Shown piece after piece: positions 44,275 to 53,303 of a DNA stretch of 64,000 nucleotides (position 1 is its first letter; each line of letters begins with the position of its first letter). The notes under the pieces are model-generated. The model saw only the letters and a program-made list of their open reading frames with translations, was not told the DNA's origin and made no database searches. Source of the stretch: Autumnicola sp041679265 (lineage in GTDB: Bacteria > Bacteroidota > Bacteroidia > Flavobacteriales > Flavobacteriaceae); the NCBI RefSeq assembly GCF_041679265.1, contig NZ_JBGFSM010000012.1, positions 73,236-137,235 of the forward strand, written 5' to 3'. A program made the position numbers and the translations under genes.

Positions 44275-44450
44275 TCAGTTAGTATTCCGCATAAATTCTT
44301 CAGCTTTATCTACTATTTTTTTGCTTCCGCAGAAAAAAGGCGTACGCTGGTGAAGTTCCTGTGGCTGGATATCCAAAATCCTGCTGAAGCCATTACTGGC
44401 CTTCCCGCCGGCCTGTTATTGGTTTTTATGGTTTGCCTGCCAAGAATATT
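44275..44450 (-). pseudogene. fbp: Remnant of class 1 fructose-1,6-bisphosphatase
   Basis: The minus strand from 44415 to the TGA at 44275 encodes QAGGKASNGFSRILDIQP then ELHQRTPFFCGSKKIVDK and AEEFMRN, which is the C-terminus of class 1 FBPase (family pattern EQAGGKA...RILxIxPTELHQRxPFFxGS). The codon just before is a TAA where a glutamate belongs, and upstream only faint traces (up to about 44450) can be aligned to the LRLLYEANP region. The rest of the ~330-residue protein is gone: the divergent GNAT gene begins at 44539. Gluconeogenic FBPase would have to be supplied elsewhere. No start codon or full frame remains. Confidence 0.85.
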
Positions 44451-44538
44451 TAAACAGCTAATTTACTACAAGGTTTTCGCTGTTAATATCTTGTTATCTT
44501 TAAAACCTCGATCAACTACAAAAAAGAAGAAGCTATAA

Positions 44539-45027
44539 ATGGATATTAAAATTAGAAAAGCGGCAAGGGAAGATATGCCGCACGTACTGGAACTAATAAA
44601 GGAACTGGCTGTTTTTGAAAAAGAACCGGAAGCCGTTATTATTGATGCGGAAGACCTTAAACGGGACGGCTTTGGGGAAAATCCCTTGTTTACCTGTTTT
44701 GTAGCTCAAGTTGAAGGAAAAATAGAAGGCATGGCACTTATTTATTTTCGCTATTCTACCTGGAAAGGCAAAACCGTGCACCTGGAAGACCTTATTGTAA
44801 GGGAAGCCATGCGTGGCAAAGGCCTGGGAAATGCACTTTACAGCAAAGTGATTGAATATGCCAGCGAAAAAGGAGTAAAAAGAACCGAATGGGTGGTATT
44901 GGACTGGAACAAAAATGCCGTGGATTTTTATGAACGCAGCGGTGCCACGGTTTTCAGAGACTGGTGGACCGTGCAAATGGATGAAGCGGGCATGAAAAAA
45001 TTTATTGAACGCGCCTCCCGCTCTTAA
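44539..45027 (+). CDS. GNAT family N-acetyltransferase, copy 1
   Basis: A 162-residue acetyltransferase resembling the spermidine/diamine (SSAT/PaiA-like) branch. The acetyl-CoA loop is REAMRGKGLGNALY (about 92-105), after HLEDLIV, and KNAVDFYERSGA near 133-144 is the C-terminal GNAT motif. It shares most residues with the next gene (same VEGKIEGMAL and TVHLEDLIVRE text), so the two are tandem paralogues. Substrate is not evident. It begins 89 bases from the decayed fbp start side. Confidence 0.88.
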   Translation: MDIKIRKAAREDMPHVLELIKELAVFEKEPEAVIIDAEDLKRDGFGENPLFTCFVAQVEGKIEGMALIYFRYSTWKGKTVHLEDLIVREAMRGKGLGNALYSKVIEYASEKGVKRTEWVVLDWNKNAVDFYERSGATVFRDWWTVQMDEAGMKKFIERASRS

Positions 45028-45062
45028 TTTAAAAATTTGAATAAATTACAGAAAAAAAGGAA

Positions 45063-45542
45063 ATGGATTATAAAATACGTGAAGCGAGAAAAGAAGACAT
45101 GCCGGCAGTGCTGGAGCTAATAAAGGAACTTGCCGCATACGAAAATGCTTCAGATGAAGTGGAAATAAGAATTGAAGACCTGGAAAAAGAAGGCTTTGAA
45201 CATGGAAATTTTAAATGTTTTGTAGCCGATGTTGAAGGGAAAATAGAAGGAATGGCGCTGGTTTATTTCCGCTTTTCCACCTGGAAAGGAAGAACGGTGC
45301 ATCTTGAAGATTTAATTGTAAGGGAATCTATGCGTGGCACCGGGCTTGGAGGAGCACTGTACAAAAGAGTGGTGCAATATGGCTATGAAAATGGCGTGCG
45401 CCGGGTGGAATGGGTGGTTTCTGAAGGAAATAAAAATGCCATAGAATTTTACGAAAATACCGGAGCCGATATTAAGAAAAACTGGTACACCGTACACATG
45501 AACGAAACCGGGATCAAAAAAAATATTGGAGATAAAAAATGA
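45063..45542 (+). CDS. GNAT family N-acetyltransferase, copy 2
   Basis: A 159-residue paralogue of the preceding gene, with RESMRGTGLGGALYK as the acetyl-CoA loop and KNAIEFYENTGA near the end. Its ATGA overlaps the start of aspartate kinase by 4 bases, so this copy, not copy 1, is translationally coupled to the kinase. The single-GNAT/kinase pair is the common flavobacterial arrangement; copy 1 is probably the extra gene. Confidence 0.88.
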   Translation: MDYKIREARKEDMPAVLELIKELAAYENASDEVEIRIEDLEKEGFEHGNFKCFVADVEGKIEGMALVYFRFSTWKGRTVHLEDLIVRESMRGTGLGGALYKRVVQYGYENGVRRVEWVVSEGNKNAIEFYENTGADIKKNWYTVHMNETGIKKNIGDKK

Positions 45543-46795
45543 AAGTCTTCAAATTTGGAGGAGCCTCGGTAAAGGACGCTGAAGGAGTCAGAAATTTGTT
45601 AAACGTACTCAACAAAACCGGAAACAGCAATTTGCTCATCGTGGTTTCGGCAATGGGGAAAACCACCAACGCCCTGGAAGAAGTGGTGGAAGCTTATCTG
45701 AAAAACGGGAATTTCAGGGAAAAGCTTAACCTAATCAGGAATTTTCACCAGGCAATTATCAGCAAGCTTTTTCCGGAAGGAAGGGAAGAAATTTCAGGAA
45801 AAACAGAAGTAATTTTCACCACTCTTGAAAATTTTTTGGAGCACAACAAATCTTCCAAATACGATTTTGTATATGACCAGATCGTGAGTTACGGCGAACT
45901 GCTTTCCACCACTATTGTTAGCGGTTTCCTGGAGAAATCTGGTGTCCCTAATAAGTGGCTGGATGTTCGTGAGCTTATAAAAACAGATGCTACTTACCGC
46001 GATGCACAGGTAAACTGGGAAGAGACACAATATGAAATTCAGAAAAACATCAATCCAAATCTTTTAACGATCACGCAGGGGTTTATTGGGTCCGATACCA
46101 ATAATTTTACCACCACCCTTGGCCGTGAAGGCAGTGATTATACCGCGGCTATTTTTGCCTATTGCCTAAATGCCGAGAGTGTGAGCATCTGGAAAGATGT
46201 TCCCGGCGTGCTGAACGGGGATCCCCGTGTTTTTCAAAAAACGCAGCTGCTGGAACAAATCTCGTATGAAGAAGCCATAGAACTGGCATTTTACGGCGCT
46301 TCTGTTATTCATCCAAAGACCCTTCAGCCTTTACAGAGAAAAGAAATTCCGCTATACGTAAAATCTTTTTTACATCCTGAAGATCCGGGAACAGCGGTTA
46401 GCAGGGGCCGGCATTTAATTCCGCAGGTACCATGTTTCATTGTAAAGAAAAACCAGGTGCTTATTTCGCTGTCTTCCCTGGATTTTTCTTTTATGGTGGA
46501 AGAAAACATAAGTGACATTTTCAGGCTTTTTCATTTATACCAAATAAAGGTGGACCTTATTCAAAACTCGGCGATTAGTTTTTCGGTGTGTGTGGACAAT
46601 AAGTTCAACAACCTGGAAAAATTGATGCAACATCTCAGGGCGCGGTTTAAAGTAGAATTTACCAAATACGTTTCGCTCTACACCATCAGGCATTTTGATG
46701 AAAAGGCCATAAAATCGCTGGAAAAAGACAAAGAAGTGCTGCTTAAACAGCTTACCCATAACACCGTGCAAATGGTGACCAGGGAAAGCAAATAA
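45539..46795 (+). CDS. Aspartate kinase
   Basis: Phosphorylates aspartate, the entry step to lysine, threonine and methionine. The 418 residues begin with KFGGAS (5-10), contain TTLGREGSDYTAA (about 195-207) and WKDVPGVLNGDPR, and end in an ACT-type regulatory region (LISLSSLDFSFMVEENI onward). It is monofunctional, without a homoserine dehydrogenase domain. Feedback regulation by lysine or threonine is likely from the ACT region but cannot be specified. No other pathway gene is adjacent. Confidence 0.93.
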   Translation: MKVFKFGGASVKDAEGVRNLLNVLNKTGNSNLLIVVSAMGKTTNALEEVVEAYLKNGNFREKLNLIRNFHQAIISKLFPEGREEISGKTEVIFTTLENFLEHNKSSKYDFVYDQIVSYGELLSTTIVSGFLEKSGVPNKWLDVRELIKTDATYRDAQVNWEETQYEIQKNINPNLLTITQGFIGSDTNNFTTTLGREGSDYTAAIFAYCLNAESVSIWKDVPGVLNGDPRVFQKTQLLEQISYEEAIELAFYGASVIHPKTLQPLQRKEIPLYVKSFLHPEDPGTAVSRGRHLIPQVPCFIVKKNQVLISLSSLDFSFMVEENISDIFRLFHLYQIKVDLIQNSAISFSVCVDNKFNNLEKLMQHLRARFKVEFTKYVSLYTIRHFDEKAIKSLEKDKEVLLKQLTHNTVQMVTRESK

Positions 46796-46808
46796 TAGTG
46801 TATTTAAT

Positions 46809-46816
46809 TATCTTTG
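46809..46816 (+). promoter_or_regulatory. -7 promoter box for the acyltransferase gene
   Basis: TATCTTTG, exact TAnnTTTG match, between the aspartate kinase stop and the acyltransferase ATG (19 bases before it), so this gene probably has its own transcript. Confidence 0.45.
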
Positions 46817-46835
46817 TTTAGTATAAACCTCAACC

Positions 46836-48644
46836 ATGGGAATAGTAAGCGCAAAGGAAGTTGCCAAAGTAATGAATCTTCAAAAATTTGGCTTTGCAGG
46901 CACCTCTATGGGCTGGATGATCCTGCAAACCACCAAACTTTCGCGGCTGAACAAAGAGTACGAAAAAAGGAAAAATCTTGAGGGAATAGATTTTATAGAT
47001 TCTATTCTGAAAGGTTTTGAAATAGATTTTGAAATTCCTGAAAAAGACCTGAAGCGCATTCCGGCCAAAGGGCCTTTTATCACCATTTCCAATCATCCCC
47101 TTGGAGGAATAGACGGGATGATCCTGATGAAAATAATGCTTAAGCAGCGCAAAGATTATAAGATTATCGCCAATTTCCTGCTGCAAAGACTGGACCCGTT
47201 GCGGCCTTATATTATGCCGGTGAATCCTTTTGAAAATCATAAAGAAGCCAAATCAAGTTTAAGCGGAATAAAAGCTGCCTTCGCACACCTAAATGAAGGT
47301 TTTCCTTTGGGAATTTTCCCGGCGGGAGAAGTTTCCACCTACCGGGATCACAAAATGATAGTGGACAAGCCCTGGGAGCCGGCAGCCATGAAAATTATTC
47401 AGAAGGCAAAAGTCCCGGTAATCCCAGTTTATTTTCATGCCAAAAACAGCACCTTTTTCTACAGGCTGGCTTCTATGAGCGATATTTTGAGAACCGCCAA
47501 ACTGCCCAGTGAAATGCTTTCTCAGAAAAAGAGAAAAATAAAGGTAAGAATTGGCAACCCAATTGCTGTAGAAGAACAGGCACGGCACGAGAACCTGGAG
47601 GCTTTTACCGCATTTTTACGCCGAAAAACCTATATGCTGGCCAATGTTTTTGAAAAAAAGAACATTTTCGAAAAGATCCCAAAGAGCCTGAAACTGCCAA
47701 AAGTACCCAAGAAAATTGCCTTGGAAACAAACGAATCTTTAATGGAAGCCGAAATTGAGGCTTGCAGAAGAATGGATAAGCGGCTGCTGGAAAGCAAAAA
47801 TTATGAAGTTTTCCTGGCAAAAAAGGAAGTTATTCCCAACATCCTTAACGAAATTGGCCGTTTACGGGAGATCACTTTTAGAGCTATTGGAGAAGGCACC
47901 AATAATCCCACAGACCTTGATAATTTTGATGAATATTATTACCATCTTTTTCTGTGGGACAATGAGGCTAAAAAAATTGCCGGGGCATACCGCATGGGTA
48001 TGGGCGCTGAAATCTATAAAAATTATGGCATCACCGGGTTTTACCTTCAGGACCTGTTTAGGTTTGAACCGGAACTGCATAAAATGATGAGCGAATCCAT
48101 AGAAATGGGCCGTGCTTTTATCATAAAAGAATACCAGCAAAAACCAATGCCGCTCTTTTTGCTTTGGAAGGGCATTGTGCATTGCACTTTGCGTTTTCCC
48201 GAGCATAATTATCTTATTGGAGGGGTAAGTATCAGCAATAAATTCTCAAATTTCTCCAAATCGCTGATGATTGAATTTATGAAATCCCATTATTACGATC
48301 CTTACGTAGCACAATATGTAAGACCGAAAAAAGAATTTAAAGTAAAGCTGAAAGACGGGGATAAAGATTTTGTGTTTGATGCCAGCCAGGCCGATCTAAA
48401 CAAATTCGATAAGATTATTGATGAAATTGAACCGGAAAGCCTTCGCCTGCCGGTTCTTATAAAAAAATATATCAAACAGAACGCGAAAGTGGTGGCTTTT
48501 AATGTGGATCCCCTCTTTAACAATGCCATAGATGGATTGATGTACATTCGCATTGCGGACCTTCCGGAAAGTACCGTTAAACCTGTACTGGAAGAATTGC
48601 AGAGAGAACTTGAAGCAGGAAATCACAGCGCACATCCAGGTTGA
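46836..48644 (+). CDS. olsF: OlsF-like bifunctional acyltransferase (PlsC domain plus GNAT-like domain)
   Basis: A 602-residue fusion. The N-terminal half is a PlsC/OlsA-like O-acyltransferase: NHPLGGIDG with H87 and D93, and GIFPAGEVS at 159-167. The C-terminal half (from about 320) is an OlsB-type N-acyltransferase of the hemolysin-like Acetyltransf_5 family (LREITFRAIGEGTNNP, then AGAYRMGMG). OlsF of Flavobacterium johnsoniae and Serratia makes ornithine lipids through the same two-domain layout. Here the head group could be ornithine, glycine or another amino acid; the sequence does not decide. Confidence 0.85.
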   Translation: MGIVSAKEVAKVMNLQKFGFAGTSMGWMILQTTKLSRLNKEYEKRKNLEGIDFIDSILKGFEIDFEIPEKDLKRIPAKGPFITISNHPLGGIDGMILMKIMLKQRKDYKIIANFLLQRLDPLRPYIMPVNPFENHKEAKSSLSGIKAAFAHLNEGFPLGIFPAGEVSTYRDHKMIVDKPWEPAAMKIIQKAKVPVIPVYFHAKNSTFFYRLASMSDILRTAKLPSEMLSQKKRKIKVRIGNPIAVEEQARHENLEAFTAFLRRKTYMLANVFEKKNIFEKIPKSLKLPKVPKKIALETNESLMEAEIEACRRMDKRLLESKNYEVFLAKKEVIPNILNEIGRLREITFRAIGEGTNNPTDLDNFDEYYYHLFLWDNEAKKIAGAYRMGMGAEIYKNYGITGFYLQDLFRFEPELHKMMSESIEMGRAFIIKEYQQKPMPLFLLWKGIVHCTLRFPEHNYLIGGVSISNKFSNFSKSLMIEFMKSHYYDPYVAQYVRPKKEFKVKLKDGDKDFVFDASQADLNKFDKIIDEIEPESLRLPVLIKKYIKQNAKVVAFNVDPLFNNAIDGLMYIRIADLPESTVKPVLEELQRELEAGNHSAHPG

Positions 48645-48738
48645 TAAAATGCCGTTAATTTCTTGTTATTACGTATTTTCATTTAGGAAAGCCTGTAATT
48701 CATTATTATCTTAGAAAAACTCAAAAAAGAGATCAATT

Positions 48739-49389
48739 ATGGAAAATATTCTTATAGCCGGGGCTACCGGCCACACAGGTAAAAGAGTTATTGAAATCCT
48801 GAACAGCACAGAAAATTTTTCCCCTGTGGCTTTAATTAGAAAAGAAGAGCAGCGGCAGATTTTTGAAGACATGGGAGTGGAAAGCATCCTGGCCGATCTT
48901 GAAGGAGAGCTGGACCATACCATGCAGGGCATAGATAAAGTTATTTTTGCCGCGGGTTCCGGAAGTAAAACCGGCCCTGAAAAAACCACCGCGGTAGATC
49001 AAAATGGGGCAATTAAACTTATTGACGCTGCTAAAAACGCCAGGGTGAAAAAGTTTATTATGCTTAGCGCCATGGGCACCGATAAGCCTGAACAAAGTAA
49101 AGATCTTGAGCATTATTTAAAAGCCAAGAAAGCGGCCGATGACCATTTAAGGGAGAGCGGCATTCCCTTTACCATTGTACAACCCGGCTCGCTAACAGAT
49201 GATATGGGGCTGGCCAAAGTAAAGGTAGCTGAAAAGCTTAATGAGCGTGGTGAAATTTCCCGTGATGATGTAGCATTTCTCCTGGTAATGTGCCTTGCAG
49301 ATCCCCTGGCAAAAAACATGTCTTTTGAAGCTTTGGAAGGAGAACAGTCTATTAAATCTGCCATTATTGAACTAAGCAGATTAGGATAA
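48739..49389 (+). CDS. NAD(P)-binding atypical SDR protein
   Basis: A 216-residue Rossmann protein with the NmrA/BVR-B-type nucleotide loop GATGHTG (8-14) and FIMLSAMGTDKPEQ near 100-113. The usual YxxxK pair is replaced by HYLKAKKAAD, typical of the atypical SDRs annotated as NAD(P)H-binding or YwnB/Ycf39-like proteins. Substrate unknown. It ends at a bidirectional terminator shared with the convergent VOC gene. Confidence 0.85.
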   Translation: MENILIAGATGHTGKRVIEILNSTENFSPVALIRKEEQRQIFEDMGVESILADLEGELDHTMQGIDKVIFAAGSGSKTGPEKTTAVDQNGAIKLIDAAKNARVKKFIMLSAMGTDKPEQSKDLEHYLKAKKAADDHLRESGIPFTIVQPGSLTDDMGLAKVKVAEKLNERGEISRDDVAFLLVMCLADPLAKNMSFEALEGEQSIKSAIIELSRLG

Positions 49390-49394
49390 GAACA

Positions 49395-49436
49395 AAAACC
49401 TCACAGGTACTGAAACTTGTGAGGTTTTATTTTTTA
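49395..49436 (+). terminator. Bidirectional terminator between the SDR and VOC genes
   Basis: AAAACCTCACA and TGTGAGGTTTT arms separated by about 12 bases, with a T-run after the right arm; the hairpin abuts the VOC stop codon at 49434. Confidence 0.8.
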
Positions 49437-49826
49437 TTGCTCAAGAAAGGCTTTATCTATTGGCTGCCATAATTCAATTTTATTGCCTTCGGGATCCATA
49501 ACCCAGCCAAATTTCCCGTAGCTGTGAGACTCCATTTCTCCTACAACCTCTACCCCTTCAGCTTTAAGAGTTTCCAGAAGTTCCTCCAGGTTCTCCACCC
49601 TGTAATTTATCATAAATGGCTTTTCTGAAGGTTTATAGTATTGGGTATCCTCACCCATAGGACTCCATTGCGTGGAACAGTCCTTACCTTCAGCATCTTT
49701 CCACCAAAAGGTGGAACCCCATTGATCGGTATTTAGGCCCAGATGTTTGGAATACCAGTTTTTAGTTGCTGCGGGGTCTTTAGACTTAAAGAAAATCCCG
49801 CCAATTCCGGTCACTCTTTTTTTCAT
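49434..49826 (-). CDS. VOC family (glyoxalase/bleomycin-resistance fold) protein
   Basis: A 130-residue protein with two beta-alpha-beta-beta-beta modules: TGIGGIFFKSKDPAATKNWY at the start and FGWVMDPEGNKIELWQP at the end, the latter carrying the typical glutamate metal ligand. The substrate is not predictable from sequence. It is followed upstream, 9 bases away, by the 2-hydroxyacid dehydrogenase gene on the same strand, so they may be cotranscribed. Confidence 0.88.
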   Translation of the reverse strand: MKKRVTGIGGIFFKSKDPAATKNWYSKHLGLNTDQWGSTFWWKDAEGKDCSTQWSPMGEDTQYYKPSEKPFMINYRVENLEELLETLKAEGVEVVGEMESHSYGKFGWVMDPEGNKIELWQPIDKAFLEQ

Positions 49827-49835
49827 CTTATTAAT

Positions 49836-50822
49836 TTAATGATTATCTCTTTCTCCCCGCCCATATTTATCTATAATTTTAGAGGCGATAACACTGGCAA
49901 GGCGTTCATGAGATTCTACCGTCCACCCTGCAACATGGGGGCTCAGGATTACATTTGGCAAAAACATTAATTCCCGCATGGCTTCCGGCAAGGGTTCCGC
50001 AGCGCTTATGGCGACTTTCTCTTTATTAGAAAAAAGGCTTTCAAAAGAAGATTTTTCATATTCCAGCACATCCAGGCCGGCACCCAGCACCCGGCCATCT
50101 TTAAGAGCGGCTACAAGATCTGCCGTTACCACGTTTTTGCCGCGGGCGGTATTGATAAACCAGAACGGCTTTTTAAATTTTGCTATAAAATCTTTATTGA
50201 TCATTTGATGGGTTTCTTCCGTCCACGGGGTGTGCAGGCTCACCACATCTGCCTTTTCACAAAATTCCTCAAGGCTTACCTGCTTTGCATTTTCATCCCC
50301 CACATTTTCCTTTATGTCGTAGCACAAAACTTCGGCATCAAAACCACGCAATTTTCTCGCGAAAGCTTTTCCCATATTTCCATAACCAATAATTCCCACC
50401 GTCCTGCCATCCAGTTCTATCCCGCGGTTCTCTTCCCTGTGCCAGAGCCCTTCCTTCACTTCCTTATCGGCTTTATTCAGCTTATTAAAAAGGGAAAGCA
50501 ACATTCCCAGGCTATGTTCTCCCACGGCATTCCTGTTGCCTTCAGGAGCAGAGAAAAGCGTGATCCCGTTTTTTTCAGCATAAGGCACATCTATGTTTTC
50601 CAGGCCGGCCCCCACCCGGGCGATAAATTTTAAATTTGGGGCGGCATCTATAAATTCTTTGTCAATAGTATAACGGCTTCTAATCACAATACCATCATAT
50701 AAATGCTGATTTTGAAGGGTTTCTTCCCGGCTTTGCTCGTATCCTTCAATATTATGGTGTCCGGCCGCAGCCAGTTGTTTCATTAAAGTAGGGTGATTGG
50801 TATCTGCGTGTAAAATGATCAT
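49836..50822 (-). CDS. D-2-hydroxyacid dehydrogenase
   Basis: NAD-dependent dehydrogenase of 328 residues, similar to phosphoglycerate dehydrogenase catalytic cores but without a regulatory ACT domain. The nucleotide fold has IIGYGNMGKA (G146 onward), and the catalytic residues are R227 (NTARG), an acidic residue near 254 (DVLEYE) and H296 (SPHVAG). The physiological 2-hydroxyacid is unknown; serA is not excluded. The 259-base gap upstream (50823-51081) holds no gene. Confidence 0.88.
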   Translation of the reverse strand: MIILHADTNHPTLMKQLAAAGHHNIEGYEQSREETLQNQHLYDGIVIRSRYTIDKEFIDAAPNLKFIARVGAGLENIDVPYAEKNGITLFSAPEGNRNAVGEHSLGMLLSLFNKLNKADKEVKEGLWHREENRGIELDGRTVGIIGYGNMGKAFARKLRGFDAEVLCYDIKENVGDENAKQVSLEEFCEKADVVSLHTPWTEETHQMINKDFIAKFKKPFWFINTARGKNVVTADLVAALKDGRVLGAGLDVLEYEKSSFESLFSNKEKVAISAAEPLPEAMRELMFLPNVILSPHVAGWTVESHERLASVIASKIIDKYGRGERDNH

Positions 50823-51081
50823 TTTCTGAATTTATTTTTAATAAATATTGATTTGGTTAATTTGATGTGCATCCGTGATAAAACATCAAATTCCCAGCTT
50901 CTGAAATAAAATCTTCAAAAACCGGAATAAAACGTGAACGAAAAAATGTAATAAAGGAGACAGCGAAAACCGCTATTTTTGAAATTTGTTGCTGAAAGCT
51001 TATAGTTTTCATGTTCAACGAATGCATCGAATGACACAAAGTTAACAAATGAAACCAAAAAAATGAAGCTAATCACCCGAA

Positions 51082-52434
51082 CTAAAACCCCAGGATCGCT
51101 TTTGCTATGAGAAAATAGGTCAAAATCCCGAAAACATCATTACTGGTAGTAATAAAAGGGCCGGTAGCCACAGCAGGATCAATATTGTTCTTATCCAGAA
51201 TAATAGGAATAAAAGTGCCAATTAACGCTGCCAGAAGAATAACCGAAATAAGGGCAATGCCAATACTCACAGATTCGGTATAAGAAGTTCCGAAGAAATA
51301 CGTGCTAATGGCAAAAACAATGAGCGCAATAGAAATCCCGTTCACCAGCGCCAGGGAGGCTTCTTTGGCAAGCCGGCCCCAGATATGCCCTTTAAGGCTG
51401 CCGTTGGCAAGCCCCTGCACTACAATCGCACTGGACTGCACCCCAACATTACCAGCCGTAGCCTGGATAAGCGGCACAAAAATGAGCAATTTTGGAAACA
51501 GCTGCATTATAGTGGAAAATCCTGAAATTATACTCGCTGCACCCAGGCCCCCAAACATACCAATAAGCAGCCATGGCAGCCGGGCGCGGGTTTGCTTGAA
51601 GATATTAGAATCGGCTTCCACATCTTCAGAAATACCTGCGGCCATCTGGTAATCCCTTTCTGCCTCTTCCCTTATAAAATCAACAATATCATCAATAGTT
51701 ACCCTACCCACCAGGCGGCCCATTTCATCTACCACAGGAATAGCTTCCAGGTCATATTTTTGCATTACCCGGGCCACTTCCTCGCCATCGGTATGCACGC
51801 TTACATAATCTACCTGCGGAATATACACATCGCTGATATTGGCATTGCTGGGAGCGGTAAGCAGGTCTTTTAGGGAAAGCCGGCCCTTGAGTTTATCTTT
51901 ATTGTCCACCACATAAATGGAATGTACGCGGGTCACATTTTCGGCCTGTTTGCGCATCTCGGTCATACAGCCGGTAACGCTCCAGTTTTCGTTGACCTTT
52001 ACCAGTTCCTTCGCCATTAAGCCCCCTGCGGAATCTTCGTCATATCGCAATAATTCCACGATATGATCTGCATGTTCCTCATCGTTAATTTCTGCAATTA
52101 CGTTTTGCTGGCGTTCCAATGGAAGTTCAGAAATGATATCTGCCGCATCATCGGTATCCATTTCCTGCAGCTCATCGGCAATTTCCCGGGAAGATAAGGT
52201 TTCCAGGATGCGTTCCCTTACGCCGGTGTCCAGCTCCATAAGAGCTTCCGCCGTTTTCTGGCTGTCCAGTACCTTTACCAGGTAAGTGGCCTGTTCCAGG
52301 TCCAGTTCCGTAAGAATTTCAGCAATATCAGCGTGGTGCACGTCTTCAAGATGCAACAGCAATTCCTCATCGTTGTGGTTCTCGATAAGGTATTTTATTT
52401 TTTCAATTAATTCATCGCTGATTTGAAATTGCAT
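51082..52434 (-). CDS. mgtE: Magnesium transporter MgtE
   Basis: A 450-residue Mg2+ channel. The N-terminal superhelical domain (about 1-130) has DTDDAADIISELP, two CBS domains cover about 135-260 (GRLSLKDLLTAP, VGRVTIDDIVDFI), and five membrane helices fill the C-terminus (about 285-450) with TAGNVGVQSSAIVVQGLA and the pore region ending in GPFITTSNDVFGI. Standard length. It overlaps the end of rsmA by 23 bases. Confidence 0.95.
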   Translation of the reverse strand: MQFQISDELIEKIKYLIENHNDEELLLHLEDVHHADIAEILTELDLEQATYLVKVLDSQKTAEALMELDTGVRERILETLSSREIADELQEMDTDDAADIISELPLERQQNVIAEINDEEHADHIVELLRYDEDSAGGLMAKELVKVNENWSVTGCMTEMRKQAENVTRVHSIYVVDNKDKLKGRLSLKDLLTAPSNANISDVYIPQVDYVSVHTDGEEVARVMQKYDLEAIPVVDEMGRLVGRVTIDDIVDFIREEAERDYQMAAGISEDVEADSNIFKQTRARLPWLLIGMFGGLGAASIISGFSTIMQLFPKLLIFVPLIQATAGNVGVQSSAIVVQGLANGSLKGHIWGRLAKEASLALVNGISIALIVFAISTYFFGTSYTESVSIGIALISVILLAALIGTFIPIILDKNNIDPAVATGPFITTSNDVFGILTYFLIAKAILGF

Positions 52435-53266
52435 ACGGCTGAATTTTTAAGGTCAATTCAATAAAAGCCTCTGTACTTAACTGCTCCGGCCTTTGCCCAA
52501 AGATAGTATCTTCGCGTACATTATCTGGCAAATTGAAGCTTTTTAAACTATTCCTTAACGTTTTACGGCGTTGCCCGAAAGCGGTTTTCACGATTCTAAA
52601 AAAAAGGCGTTCCTCACAGGCTAATTTGATATTTTCCTTTCGCCTTAACCGCAACACCCCGCTGTCTACTTTGGGTGGCGGATTAAATACCGAAGGCGGC
52701 ACGGTAAAAAGATATTCTGCCTCATAGAAAGCCTGGGTAAGCACAGAGAGGATGCCGTAGGTTTTATTTCCTTCTTTTTCACAAATTCGCTGAGCGACCT
52801 CTTTTTGAAACATTCCGGAAAATTCAGGGACCAGGTGGCGGTTTTCCAAAACTTTAAAAACGATCTGTGAAGAAATATTATAGGGAAAATTGCCAGTTAC
52901 GGCATATTGTTCTTCTTTAAAAATTTCTGAAAAATTATATTTCAAAAAATCCTGTTCGTGGATGCGGCCGTGAAGATTGGGATAATTTTCATGGAGATAG
53001 GCCACACTTTCGGTGTCAATTTCCACTACATGAACCTCGGCATCCTTTTTAAGGAGGTATTTTGTTAATACTCCCATGCCCGGCCCTATTTCCAATACTT
53101 TGGAATACCCGGAATAACCAAGCGTGCCGGCAATTTTTTCAGCTATACTTTCATCGGTTAAAAAGTGCTGGCCCAGATGTTTTTTTGCTTTTACGGCTCC
53201 TTCCTCCTGTTGCGCACTTTTCTCCCATTTTCCCTTTTTGGAAAAACTTTTCTTTTTTTTCTTCAT
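52412..53266 (-). CDS. rsmA: 16S rRNA dimethyladenosine transferase
   Basis: Dimethylates A1518 and A1519 near the 3' end of 16S rRNA. The 284 residues contain HLGQHFL (30-36), the SAM-binding LEIGPGMG (58-65) and the catalytic NFPY (126-129). The first 25 residues are a lysine-rich extension before the family start. It precedes mgtE with a 23-base overlap, an order common in flavobacteria. Confidence 0.96.
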   Translation of the reverse strand: MKKKKKSFSKKGKWEKSAQQEEGAVKAKKHLGQHFLTDESIAEKIAGTLGYSGYSKVLEIGPGMGVLTKYLLKKDAEVHVVEIDTESVAYLHENYPNLHGRIHEQDFLKYNFSEIFKEEQYAVTGNFPYNISSQIVFKVLENRHLVPEFSGMFQKEVAQRICEKEGNKTYGILSVLTQAFYEAEYLFTVPPSVFNPPPKVDSGVLRLRRKENIKLACEERLFFRIVKTAFGQRRKTLRNSLKSFNLPDNVREDTIFGQRPEQLSTEAFIELTLKIQPYAISNQR

Positions 53267-53303
53267 GTAACCTGTTTTCCTTTCTACTGAAGGGATTAAG
53301 AAA

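Noticed and set aside
50857..51048. A 63-codon minus-strand ORF between mgtE and the hydroxyacid dehydrogenase
   Set aside because: Composition is that of non-coding AT-rich DNA; nothing supports translation.
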